Shown here: positions 24,498 to 32,320 of the stretch, piece after piece
How positions within the stretch are numbered: position 1 is the first letter of the stretch
Layout: the number at the start of each line of letters is the position of its first letter
Source: a bacterium
GTDB taxonomy: Bacteria; Ratteibacteria; UBA8468; B48-G9; DTJG01
NCBI GenBank assembly: GCA_029552985.1
Contig: JAKPDB010000034.1
Coordinates: 1 to 33,761, forward strand
DNA: 33,761 nucleotides
Direction: 5' to 3'
Position numbers and translations under genes: made by a program
The notes under the pieces: model-generated
Told to the model about the DNA's origin: nothing
What the model saw: only the letters and a program-made list of their open reading frames with translations
The model's database searches: none

Positions 24498-25151
24498 TTA
24501 TGCAAGGAGTGCCGAAATAATTCCAACGAGAAAAATGCCATCATAAACACCTGCGCCACCAATGCTCATCATCCCGGCAAAATCTCCAAGATTTCCTAAA
24601 TTCATCAAATCAGCGCCAATGAGAACACCGCAAACGCCACTGATATATGCAACTGGGATTTTGTTCCCTGGAGAAAATAAAAACGCAAGAAACACTGCAA
24701 CAATAGGCGGGATGAATGCAGGCAACTGCACTCCGATACCAGGAACCACTTTTGCGAGTTTATGACATATTAATGCAGAGATAATTGTGGCAAAAAACAG
24801 CGGAAGAAATCTTGCTTTTGGAATAAGATAAAGGCATAGACACAGTGGCACAATTGCACCACCCACATTGATTGCGATCACACTGACATCATGAGGTACA
24901 TCAGTCAAAAATCCACCGAAATATGAAAACGCAGGCACAAAACCATCTGGAGTTTTCACAGCGAGAGGTATATTAATAAAACTGCCAACAAGTGATGCAA
25001 GAAGTACAAAAAATGCAACAGCAGGAGATAGTCCGATTTTTTCAAGGGCAATTCTTACTGCCTGTATTGGAAGAACAACCAAGAATAGAAACAAAAGTAT
25101 CAAAAAGAAAAGAAACACCAGCAGTATGGATAGTGGAACGAAAAATATCAT
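24498..25151 (-). CDS. DUF1614 family membrane protein
   Basis: 217 aa of mostly hydrophobic sequence with about six or seven membrane segments. Features of the DUF1614 family are the N-terminal long hydrophobic helix, VGSFINIPLAV, INVGGAIVPLCLCLYL, and the C-terminal GVLIGADLMNLGNL with GGAGVYDGIFLVGII. Function unknown in the family. It overlaps the KorB-like stop as ATGA, so it is translationally coupled to an oxidoreductase subunit. This occupies the place where the gamma subunit gene often follows. It may be unrelated in function, or may anchor or transport something for the complex; the sequence does not decide. Confidence 0.83.
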   Translation of the reverse strand: MIFFVPLSILLVFLFFLILLFLFLVVLPIQAVRIALEKIGLSPAVAFFVLLASLVGSFINIPLAVKTPDGFVPAFSYFGGFLTDVPHDVSVIAINVGGAIVPLCLCLYLIPKARFLPLFFATIISALICHKLAKVVPGIGVQLPAFIPPIVAVFLAFLFSPGNKIPVAYISGVCGVLIGADLMNLGNLGDFAGMMSIGGAGVYDGIFLVGIISALLA

Positions 25152-25894
25152 AAGTTAGTTCCAGGGTCTTTAAAAACCCTTACAGGATAATATTTTTCCA
25201 TTGTTTCCTTCATCCATTTCATGGAGTCTGAAGGACTTTTCTTCCAGTTGACTGGACAGGTGGAAAGTATTTCAACAAAGCCCAGTCCTTTGTTTTCCAT
25301 CTGCCACAAAAATGCCTTTTTTATCGCTCTTTTTGTAGCAAGAATTCCGGGTATATCAGAAATTGTTGTCCTTTCAAGATATGTAACGCCATCAAGGGAA
25401 GAAAGAAGTTCGCACACCCTTATCGGGAAACCATGCATCTGTGGAATTCTGCCGTCAGGAGTAGTTGTAGTTTTCTGACCCACAAGGGTTGTTGGAGCCA
25501 TCTGTCCTTTTGTCATTCCATAAACAGCATTATTAACGAAAATGACAGAAAAATTTTCACCCCTGGCAGCAGCATGAACAATTTCTGCAGTTCCAATCGC
25601 AGCAAGGTCTCCATCACCCTGATAGGTAAAAACAATCCGTGTTGGAAGCAATCTTTTTATTGCTGTTGCAACAGCAGGCGCTCTTCCATGCGCTGCCTCT
25701 GTGACATCAAAATTGAAAAAATTATAAGAAAGAACAGCGCAACCCACAGGAGCAATACCAATGGTTTTTTCTCTTATATCAAGTTCGTCAATGACTTCTG
25801 CAATTAGTTTTTGAATAATACCATGCCCGCAGCCAGGACAATAAGTTGTAATATCAGAAGTTAAACTTTCTGGTTTCTGATAAATCACTTTCAT
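25148..25894 (-). CDS. 2-oxoacid:ferredoxin oxidoreductase beta subunit (thiamine pyrophosphate-binding, VorA/KorB-like)
   Basis: 248 aa, normal for the TPP-binding beta subunit. CPGCGHG is at 19-25, APVGC at about 48-52, and the TPP/Mg motif GDGDLAAIGTAEIVHAA continues to VNNAVYGMTKGQMAPTT. The sequence closely resembles the beta subunits paired with VorB in ketoisovalerate (branched-chain 2-oxoacid) or 2-oxoglutarate ferredoxin oxidoreductases, which oxidatively decarboxylate 2-oxoacids with CoA and reduce ferredoxin. ATGA overlaps join it to VorB upstream and DUF1614 downstream. Substrate preference (ketoisovalerate, oxoglutarate or another 2-oxoacid) cannot be fixed. Confidence 0.9.
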   Translation of the reverse strand: MKVIYQKPESLTSDITTYCPGCGHGIIQKLIAEVIDELDIREKTIGIAPVGCAVLSYNFFNFDVTEAAHGRAPAVATAIKRLLPTRIVFTYQGDGDLAAIGTAEIVHAAARGENFSVIFVNNAVYGMTKGQMAPTTLVGQKTTTTPDGRIPQMHGFPIRVCELLSSLDGVTYLERTTISDIPGILATKRAIKKAFLWQMENKGLGFVEILSTCPVNWKKSPSDSMKWMKETMEKYYPVRVFKDPGTNL

Positions 25895-26934
25895 TTTTTC
25901 TTTATCTCCTTATAAATTTCATCAGGGTTTGGCACTCCGCCACCAGGCCTTCCATAGAAAAATATTCTCGCATCTGAATTTCTTGCAGCGATTTTCACAT
26001 CATCAATCATCTGTCCAAGGTTCATTTCAACAACAAGAATTTTCTTTGCATTTTTCATGTAATCAGCAAGTTGTGAGTATGGAAATGGCCAGAGTGTCAC
26101 AGGTCTGAAAAGGCCTATGTTCAAACCTTGCTGTCTTGCTCTTTCAACTGCTTCCTTTGTAATTCTCGCGCATGTACCAAAACTGATGACAAGATACTCT
26201 GCATCACTGCAATAATATGATTCATATCGTACTTCCCGTTTTTCAATTTTCGAAAACTTTACTGCAAGTTTCCAGTTGTGGGCTTCAAGAACACCAGGGG
26301 TGAGAAAAAGAGATTTTAATGAATTTGGCTTTCTTCTAGAGCACCCGTCAAGCGCCCATGGTTTTTTGGGAAACCTTTTCTTTTTTGGTTTCAATCTTAC
26401 TGTTTCATACATCTGGGCAATCAGGCCATCCCCAAGAACAACAACAGGGTTTCTGTATTTATCGGCAAGGTCAAAGGCAAGATAGGTAAAATCGTGTATT
26501 TCCTGGCATGACCATGGAGCAAGGACAATGGTGCGATAATCTCCATGTCCACCGCCACGGGTTGATTGAAAATAATCTGACTGACTTGGTGTCACATCTC
26601 CAAGTCCTGGGCCTCCTCTGTTCATATTAATAATTACTGCTGGTAGCTCGCATCCTGCAAGATATGAAATACCCTCCTGCATCAATGATATTCCTGGACT
26701 TGAAGACGATGTCATTGCTCTGAATCCTGCTGCTGCTGCACCAAACACCATATTGATTGAGGATGTTTCACTTTCTGCCTGAATAAATATGCCACCGGTT
26801 TCTTCCATCCTCTCGCTCATGTATTCAGGATATCGATTTTGAGGAGTAATAGGATATCCTGCATAGAATTTGCAGCCAGCAGATATTGCGCCCTCAGCTG
26901 AAGCTTCGCAACCATTGAGAAGTTTTAATTTCAT
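25891..26934 (-). CDS. vorB: 2-oxoacid:ferredoxin oxidoreductase alpha subunit (VorB-like)
   Basis: 347 aa, full length. The N-terminal pyrimidine-binding domain reads FYAGYPITPQNRYPEYMSER, then IQAESETSSINMVFGAAAAG and MTSSSSPGISLMQEGISYL, with GGPGLGDVTPSQSDYF. The C-terminal domain includes LVISFGTCARITKEAVERA and VVEMNLGQM. These are the marks of the VorB-type alpha subunit. It forms the TPP active site together with the beta subunit. It starts by ATGA overlap with the DUF1318 lipoprotein stop and is followed by the beta subunit, also by ATGA overlap. The 4Fe-4S delta subunit that often precedes VorB and the gamma subunit are absent from this window. Confidence 0.9.
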   Translation of the reverse strand: MKLKLLNGCEASAEGAISAGCKFYAGYPITPQNRYPEYMSERMEETGGIFIQAESETSSINMVFGAAAAGFRAMTSSSSPGISLMQEGISYLAGCELPAVIINMNRGGPGLGDVTPSQSDYFQSTRGGGHGDYRTIVLAPWSCQEIHDFTYLAFDLADKYRNPVVVLGDGLIAQMYETVRLKPKKKRFPKKPWALDGCSRRKPNSLKSLFLTPGVLEAHNWKLAVKFSKIEKREVRYESYYCSDAEYLVISFGTCARITKEAVERARQQGLNIGLFRPVTLWPFPYSQLADYMKNAKKILVVEMNLGQMIDDVKIAARNSDARIFFYGRPGGGVPNPDEIYKEIKKK

Positions 26935-27503
26935 TTTTTTTGTACCCAGGACCCATCAGAATTTTGATACCACTCTCCAGGTTTTACATTTTTCAGTTTT
27001 GTTCTGGCAAAAAGTTCTCTGAATGTTTGTTTCTGTTCAGGGGCAACATTATTGAGGCGAAAAATTTCCTCAAGAATTATGCTTCTTTGTTTGTTTTCTT
27101 TCTGAACGATGTCCTTTACCTTTTTTCCGAGTTGTTCATCATCAGGCAACTTTACAATTGCCACCTGATAGTCCTGTGTCTCGCCGATATATCCTGCTTT
27201 CTTGTACGATGCGAGTTCGTCTGCCCATGATTTGATTTGTTCAATGGCTTGCCTGATTGCAGGTGAGTCTGTTTTAATCTCTGAACTTACAGACGCATCC
27301 TGGGCAAAAGCAGGGGTAGAAATAAAATGAAATAGTTTACAAAATATTACATTGCTGCCCATGTTTGATTCAATCATTTTTTCTATATCTTCAGCGGCTT
27401 TTTTGATCTTTTCTTCAGGGAACGTTACATAAATTGTCACCATGGCACATCCAGCAAGAAATCCTGCCAGCAATAGCCCCAATACGACACTTTTTCTTTT
27501 CAT
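26931..27503 (-). CDS. YdbL/DUF1318 family lipoprotein
   Basis: 190 aa from the ATG at 27503, chosen for its SD (AGGGGG) and because a lipoprotein signal follows at once: MKRKSVVLGLLLAGFLAGC, lipobox LAGC. The C-terminal half matches DUF1318: YKKAGYIGETQDYQVAIV, VQKENKQRSIILEEIF and the ending GEWYQNSDGSWVQKK. Family members are small exported proteins of unknown function, often next to outer-membrane or intermembrane lipid-transport (YdbH/YnbE-like) genes. The unusual feature is its ATGA overlap with vorB, a cytoplasmic enzyme. The frame is open 32 codons further upstream, but that extension has no SD and would place charged residues before the signal sequence. Confidence 0.82.
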   Translation of the reverse strand: MKRKSVVLGLLLAGFLAGCAMVTIYVTFPEEKIKKAAEDIEKMIESNMGSNVIFCKLFHFISTPAFAQDASVSSEIKTDSPAIRQAIEQIKSWADELASYKKAGYIGETQDYQVAIVKLPDDEQLGKKVKDIVQKENKQRSIILEEIFRLNNVAPEQKQTFRELFARTKLKNVKPGEWYQNSDGSWVQKK

Positions 27504-27592
27504 TTTGCCCCCTTTTGACTTTTTTGTTCTACCAAAAATTTTGAAAAATTTTTCTCCCCTTAAAAATGAGGATTTAATTTCATATAAGCATT

Positions 27593-27620
27593 TTGACATT
27601 ACCCTTTTTTCTTATATTAT
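27593..27620 (+). promoter_or_regulatory. Candidate promoter of the DUF4838 gene
   Basis: TTGACA (27593-27598), a 16-base spacer and TATTAT (27615-27620) lie 34 bases before the ATG at 27655. The overlapping sequence TATTATAGTATA also gives TATAAT on the minus strand (27621-27616), which could serve the divergent lipoprotein gene. That gene's -35 region is weak. Confidence 0.55.
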
Positions 27621-27654
27621 AGTATACCACCAGAATTTTAAAAAAAGGAGCAAA

Positions 27655-30144
27655 ATGAGGAAAACAATAATTTCTGTTTTGATGGCAGTTTTTTTGTGTT
27701 CAGCATGCATACTTTCCTGTCAGACAAAAGACCTGTTCTATGGAGGCAACATTTTCGTGGAAGAAAATGCTTCTCAGAAACTTAAAGATATAGCTCAGGA
27801 ACTTGGGTCCTGGCTTGCAAAAGGGACAGGCAAGAATTTCAACATTACAATGCGAATACCTGAAAGTGGAATTTTTCTTCTGGATGCCAATTCTCAAAAT
27901 TTACCCAAACAACTAAAAAATGCTTTGAAAGACAAAGGGAAAGAAGCGTTTGTGCTTTTTTCTCAGGATTCTGATAGATTGTACATCTCTGGAAATTCAA
28001 ATGCCGCAATTCAATACGGAATTTACAGATATCTTGAAATACTCGGTTACAGATGGTTTTTCCCTGGAGAAAACTGGACAATCATACCATCATTAAAAAA
28101 TATCACGATGAACATCAATAAACTTGAAAGCCCTGCCTTCAAACAAAGGGATTTTTTTGGCACTGGTGGGTTTGGAGGGAAACTTCCTATTGACCAGGAG
28201 ATGAAACTGGCAAAAAGATGGGAGGAGTGGAAAAAGAGAAACTTCCTTGGAGGTGAAATCAGGATTTCAGGTCATGCTGGAGAGGCCTTCAATACAGCAA
28301 ATAAAGCCATACTTCTACAACATCCTGAATATCTTGCGGAAATAGGCGGTAAAAGACAGCCGTGGAGCCCTGGAACTAAACCCTGTTATTCAAATCCTGG
28401 TTTAATAGAACTATACGTCAACGATAGATTAAAACAATTAAAGCGGCAGATTGATGCAGACCCTGATGGACCCGGCTCGTTTGCTGTCAGTGTTGAACCA
28501 TCAGATGGAGGCGGCCATTGCGAATGTGCAGAATGTAAAAAATTGGGTACTGTCAGCGATAGAGTGTTTTCTCTTGCAAATCATGTGGCAAAGGAAGTGG
28601 CAAACCAGTATCCTGGTAAATATGTGAGTTTACTTGCTTATAATGAGCACGCCGCTGTGCCAGATATTGCCCTTGAACCAAATGTGTATGTTGTGGTGGT
28701 GCCATATGGGTTTCAGAGAACAGGTTATTCTGGAGATGAGCTGATTCAGATGTGGGGAAAGAAAATAAAGTTTTTTGGCGTATATGACTACTGGTCTATT
28801 CCTGACTGGACAAATGACATGCCATCATTGAATTATCTTGAGATTCCTGAGAAAAAAATCAAGTTCTGGCACAAAAATCATGTGGCAGCATTTCTTTCTG
28901 AAAGCACCTACAGCAGTGGAGCAGTGGGCATTACCTGGTATATTTCTTCAAGAATTCTATGGAATCCAGATATAGATGAAAAGCAACTCCTTGAAGATTT
29001 TTATAAAAAGGCATTTGGTGAGGCAGAAAAACCCATAAGGAGAATGCTTGAAAGATGGGCGAAATCTTTTATGTTGACAGACCACGAACTTGCGCTTTCT
29101 TTCAGGGATATTTCAGAAGCCGATAAACTTGCTAAAAACCCACAGGTCAAAGCAAGAATTGATGACTATAAAAAATACCTGATATACCTTTCCCTTTTTT
29201 ATGATTACACATCAGAAAAACCTGGCTCTCCAGAAAGAAAACAGGCAGTAGAAAATCTGTTGAATTTTATGTGGAGAATTTACGATTCAACAATGGTACA
29301 TGTTTACAGAATGCACCAGTTGATTGTAAATCGATATGAATCTGACCCTGACTTAAGGCAACAGTGGGATTTCAAAAATAAAGAAAAATGGGAAAGCATC
29401 AAGCCTGTTACATCTGAAGAACTTGATAAAATGGTAAAAAATGGCATTGAAAAATACAGAGCGTATGATTTTGAACCAAAAGAATATGATACAGGTCGGC
29501 TTGTTCCTGTTAAGGATGTGATTGATGTCAATCCTGAATCAAAATATCTTTCGACAAATTCTTTCCATGGTAATCATACCTTTGTATTTTATGTGCCAGA
29601 AGGAGTGCAAAATTTGACACTCAGAATTACAGTCGGTAAAAGGGAAAATCATCCTGGAGACCGCTGCATTGTCAGGGATGACGCAAAAAGGGTTGTTTTT
29701 GACTCATTTATTCAACCTGATGGCATGCCGCACGAAATTACTATTCCAGTAAAAGAAAAAACATCCTACACAATGGATGTCTCTGACCAGAAGCTTTCCT
29801 TTTTCATTGAATTTCCTGACTGGCTTCCATTTGTTGTTGTCAATCACATTGTGATTTTTGACTGGCAGAAAAAAGTATACTTCTTTGTTCCTGAAAAAAC
29901 AAAGAAAGTTGCTATGTTCAGTGGTAGTGTTATTCCGATCAAGATTTACGACGGAGATGGAAAGGAAGTTCAATACGAAGGAACAAAAATTATTGTTGCT
30001 GATGTTGCTGACAAGCAGGATGGAAAACTGTGGTCGTTTTCACACCATAAACTTTATACACCGTCTCCCATCATGCTGAATGTTCCAAAGGTTTTCGGAT
30101 TTAGCAGGGATACAATGATGATACCCGTTGAATGTAAAAAATAA
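27655..30144 (+). CDS. DUF4838 domain-containing lipoprotein (alpha-glucuronidase-like)
   Basis: 829 aa from the ATG at 27655, chosen for its SD (AAAAGGAGC) and because a signal peptide follows (MRKTIISVLMAVFLCSACIL); a lipid-anchored Cys (SAC or LSC) is possible. The N-terminal domain (about 30-140) has the GH67-like alpha/beta layout with AAIQYGIYRYLEILGYRWFFPGE near 115-140. The DUF4838 core follows, with FAVSVEPSDGGGHCECAECKKLG around 278-300 and KFFGVYDYWSIPDW. The last 200 residues are beta-rich, possibly sugar-binding. DUF4838 proteins are common in glycan loci of Lentisphaerae-like bacteria and are distantly related to alpha-glucuronidases; activity is unproven. It is convergent with the Gfo/Idh/MocA gene, with one base between stop codons. 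Confidence 0.87.
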   Translation: MRKTIISVLMAVFLCSACILSCQTKDLFYGGNIFVEENASQKLKDIAQELGSWLAKGTGKNFNITMRIPESGIFLLDANSQNLPKQLKNALKDKGKEAFVLFSQDSDRLYISGNSNAAIQYGIYRYLEILGYRWFFPGENWTIIPSLKNITMNINKLESPAFKQRDFFGTGGFGGKLPIDQEMKLAKRWEEWKKRNFLGGEIRISGHAGEAFNTANKAILLQHPEYLAEIGGKRQPWSPGTKPCYSNPGLIELYVNDRLKQLKRQIDADPDGPGSFAVSVEPSDGGGHCECAECKKLGTVSDRVFSLANHVAKEVANQYPGKYVSLLAYNEHAAVPDIALEPNVYVVVVPYGFQRTGYSGDELIQMWGKKIKFFGVYDYWSIPDWTNDMPSLNYLEIPEKKIKFWHKNHVAAFLSESTYSSGAVGITWYISSRILWNPDIDEKQLLEDFYKKAFGEAEKPIRRMLERWAKSFMLTDHELALSFRDISEADKLAKNPQVKARIDDYKKYLIYLSLFYDYTSEKPGSPERKQAVENLLNFMWRIYDSTMVHVYRMHQLIVNRYESDPDLRQQWDFKNKEKWESIKPVTSEELDKMVKNGIEKYRAYDFEPKEYDTGRLVPVKDVIDVNPESKYLSTNSFHGNHTFVFYVPEGVQNLTLRITVGKRENHPGDRCIVRDDAKRVVFDSFIQPDGMPHEITIPVKEKTSYTMDVSDQKLSFFIEFPDWLPFVVVNHIVIFDWQKKVYFFVPEKTKKVAMFSGSVIPIKIYDGDGKEVQYEGTKIIVADVADKQDGKLWSFSHHKLYTPSPIMLNVPKVFGFSRDTMMIPVECKK

Positions 30145-30145
30145 T

Positions 30146-31060
30146 TTATTTTGTTATTTCTTCCAGCAGCACCGGTCTTTTTTCTTTTTCACTGATCAAT
30201 GATGCTTCCATAAATGCCACAATTTCAATCGTTTCCTGTATTGGAAATGGCGGAATTTTTGTCTGGAAAAATTTCATAATTTCCTTTATCAGCAAAGAGT
30301 ACATGGGAATATCCGGATTGTATGTAGTATGTCTGATTTTCTTTTCACCAAACACAGTCATTCCATATGAAGATTCTCCCTGCTTGATTCCCCTGTAAAC
30401 GCCTATCCGTCCATCTTCCCACAGTCCCACTGCAATGTCAGCGGATTCAGAATTAACTACCTCAACAGATTTACACCCGGTTTTCATCACTGAAAAAAGA
30501 ACTTCAATTCCATGGATTCCATACCAGAAAAATCCAGGCATCGCACTCACCCTGCTTTCAGGAGAAAAACTATCGCAGCCAAAAATCCTGCCCAGTTCAC
30601 TGTCGTTTCTCACTGCGGATATATTGGCGTCAAACCTGAGTGGAGAGCATGAAAATAAAGGACACGAATATTTTTCTGCAAGTTGAACAATTTTTACTGC
30701 ATCACTGTAAGATGTGGTAAATGGTTTATCTATAAATACAGGTTTGCCTGATTTTAATACTGGTTCTGCTTCCCGTAAGTGTCTTCGTCCGTCAACGCTT
30801 TCAAGCAATACCGCGTCAACGACCTCAAGCATTTCTTCTATACTTTCAAAAATTTTCACATGATATTTTTCAATAAGTTCCTTCTTGAAGTTTTCAACCC
30901 TGTTATAGCTTAAATCAAAGTCCTTGCTAAATGTCGGGACTCCAGCAATTACTTTTCCGCCAGGGACATGAAATGGGTCTGAAGTGTCGTTAATCACCTT
31001 TGTGAATGCTGGTACATGGGATGTGTCAAAACCAATAATGCCAATTTTTATTTCTTCCAT
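30146..31060 (-). CDS. Gfo/Idh/MocA family oxidoreductase
   Basis: 304 aa, slightly shorter than the usual 330-400. The N-terminal Rossmann strand reads IKIGIIGFDTSHVPAF, a variant in which the second and third glycines of GxGxxG are replaced, as in a known subgroup starting GIIGxDTSH. The family motif E-K-P appears as FIDKPFTTSYSDA near 114-126. The C-terminal region has SRVSAMPGFFWYGIHGIEVLFSV, including a His in the place of the usual catalytic region. Members oxidise or reduce sugars and polyols with NAD(P). It is the third gene after two DegT aminotransferases (9-base gaps), an association common in sugar-amine pathways. Confidence 0.87.
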   Translation of the reverse strand: MEEIKIGIIGFDTSHVPAFTKVINDTSDPFHVPGGKVIAGVPTFSKDFDLSYNRVENFKKELIEKYHVKIFESIEEMLEVVDAVLLESVDGRRHLREAEPVLKSGKPVFIDKPFTTSYSDAVKIVQLAEKYSCPLFSCSPLRFDANISAVRNDSELGRIFGCDSFSPESRVSAMPGFFWYGIHGIEVLFSVMKTGCKSVEVVNSESADIAVGLWEDGRIGVYRGIKQGESSYGMTVFGEKKIRHTTYNPDIPMYSLLIKEIMKFFQTKIPPFPIQETIEIVAFMEASLISEKEKRPVLLEEITK

Positions 31061-31069
31061 TTTCGCTCC

Positions 31070-32311
31070 TTATTTTAAAAAATGTTTCTCAACCTTTTTG
31101 AATGCTTCTATGATATCATATATTTCCCTGTTCTGATAATATTCGTGAATCGGCAGTGTCATATGGTCTTCAAGAGTTTTTTCTGCCACAGGACAGCAAT
31201 GAACATAATTTATTTTTCTTGCCTGCGGCAGTGACCATGGAAGACCAGACGAGCCGAAGGTATTCTTCTCAACAATCCATTTTGCCTGATACATGGGTAT
31301 GACATACTTCTGTCCAGCTGGAATTCCTTCTGCGCAAACTGCCTTTGCAAGAAGTTCATTATCTGCTTTCAATTTTTCTTTATCAACATGCACGAATAAA
31401 AACCAGGGATTTGGTTCTGAATCTGGTTCTACCTCAGGAATCCTGAATGCCACAAGTTCCTTCTTAAATTCTTCCTTCAACTTTTCGTAGATGGCTCTCC
31501 TTTTTTCCGCAATGCTATCCATCTTTTTTAGTTGAGCTCTACCAATGGCTGCTTCAAGTTCAGTCATCCGATAATTTAATCCAGCAAAGAGATTGGTGCT
31601 TTCTGTGCTATTAAAGGGCTTGCCCCTGTCAGCAAATCTTTTTGCGTCCCAGTATAAATTTTCATTATCAGTGAGAACCATTCCGCCTTGACCACCACTT
31701 GTTGTGTGCTTTCCACTCATCAAACTGAATGCAGAAAGAGTGCCAAAACTGCCTGCATACTTATTTTTATATTTTGCGCCATGCGCCTGGGCACAATCTT
31801 CAATGACAGGGATTTTGTGTTTTTTCGCGATTGCGCATATTTTGTCGATTCTGGCAGGAAAGCCAGCAAGATGGACTACTATGATTGCACCTGTTTTTTC
31901 TGTAATGAGTTGTTCTATTGATTCTGGGGACGGGTTTAAAGTATTGTACTCCACATCACAGAACACAGGGATACATTGTTGAAACACGATCGGCATCACA
32001 GCACCAGGGTCAGTAATGGGACTTGTGATCACTTCACTTGCTGGTTCCATCTTCAAACTTGCTAAAGCGGTGTGAATCGCTGCTGTGCCAGAGCTTACTG
32101 CAGTAGCAAATTTCATTCCAAACTTTTGGGCAAATTCCTTTTCATACTGGTCAACTTCAATTCCACCGTACCTGTCAAGAGCTTGATTGCCTGTCATTGT
32201 TTTTTCGACCACTCTTAACACAGCACTCTTTTCTTCTTCATCAAACATCACCCTTGCAGGCATTGGATTTTTTCTGACTGGACTACCGCCATCAATTGCC
32301 AGCTTACTCAT
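31070..32311 (-). CDS. DegT/DnrJ/EryC1/StrS family PLP aminotransferase, second tandem copy
   Basis: 413 aa, normal length. The PLP fold marks are SSGTAAIHTALASL near 73-86, Asp172 in VIEDCAQAHGAKYKNK and the Schiff-base Lys201 in SLMSGKHTTSGGQGGM. These enzymes transfer amino groups to keto-sugars or act as sugar dehydratases; with the Lys present, aminotransferase is the likely role. It lies 9 bases downstream of the other DegT gene. The two share the opening MSKLAI-GG-P and the SLMSGK active site but differ widely elsewhere, so they are old paralogues that may act on different positions or form a pair. Confidence 0.92.
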   Translation of the reverse strand: MSKLAIDGGSPVRKNPMPARVMFDEEEKSAVLRVVEKTMTGNQALDRYGGIEVDQYEKEFAQKFGMKFATAVSSGTAAIHTALASLKMEPASEVITSPITDPGAVMPIVFQQCIPVFCDVEYNTLNPSPESIEQLITEKTGAIIVVHLAGFPARIDKICAIAKKHKIPVIEDCAQAHGAKYKNKYAGSFGTLSAFSLMSGKHTTSGGQGGMVLTDNENLYWDAKRFADRGKPFNSTESTNLFAGLNYRMTELEAAIGRAQLKKMDSIAEKRRAIYEKLKEEFKKELVAFRIPEVEPDSEPNPWFLFVHVDKEKLKADNELLAKAVCAEGIPAGQKYVIPMYQAKWIVEKNTFGSSGLPWSLPQARKINYVHCCPVAEKTLEDHMTLPIHEYYQNREIYDIIEAFKKVEKHFLK

Positions 32312-32320
32312 ATATCCCCC

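Noticed and set aside
27504-27599. Longer N-terminus for the DUF1318 lipoprotein from 27599
   Set aside because: It would put 32 charged residues in front of a standard lipoprotein signal; the ATG at 27503 has AGGGGG upstream.
27442-27654. Longer N-terminus for the DUF4838 protein from 27442
   Set aside because: It would run opposite the lipoprotein gene and hide a clear signal peptide that begins at the ATG at 27655, which has a strong SD.
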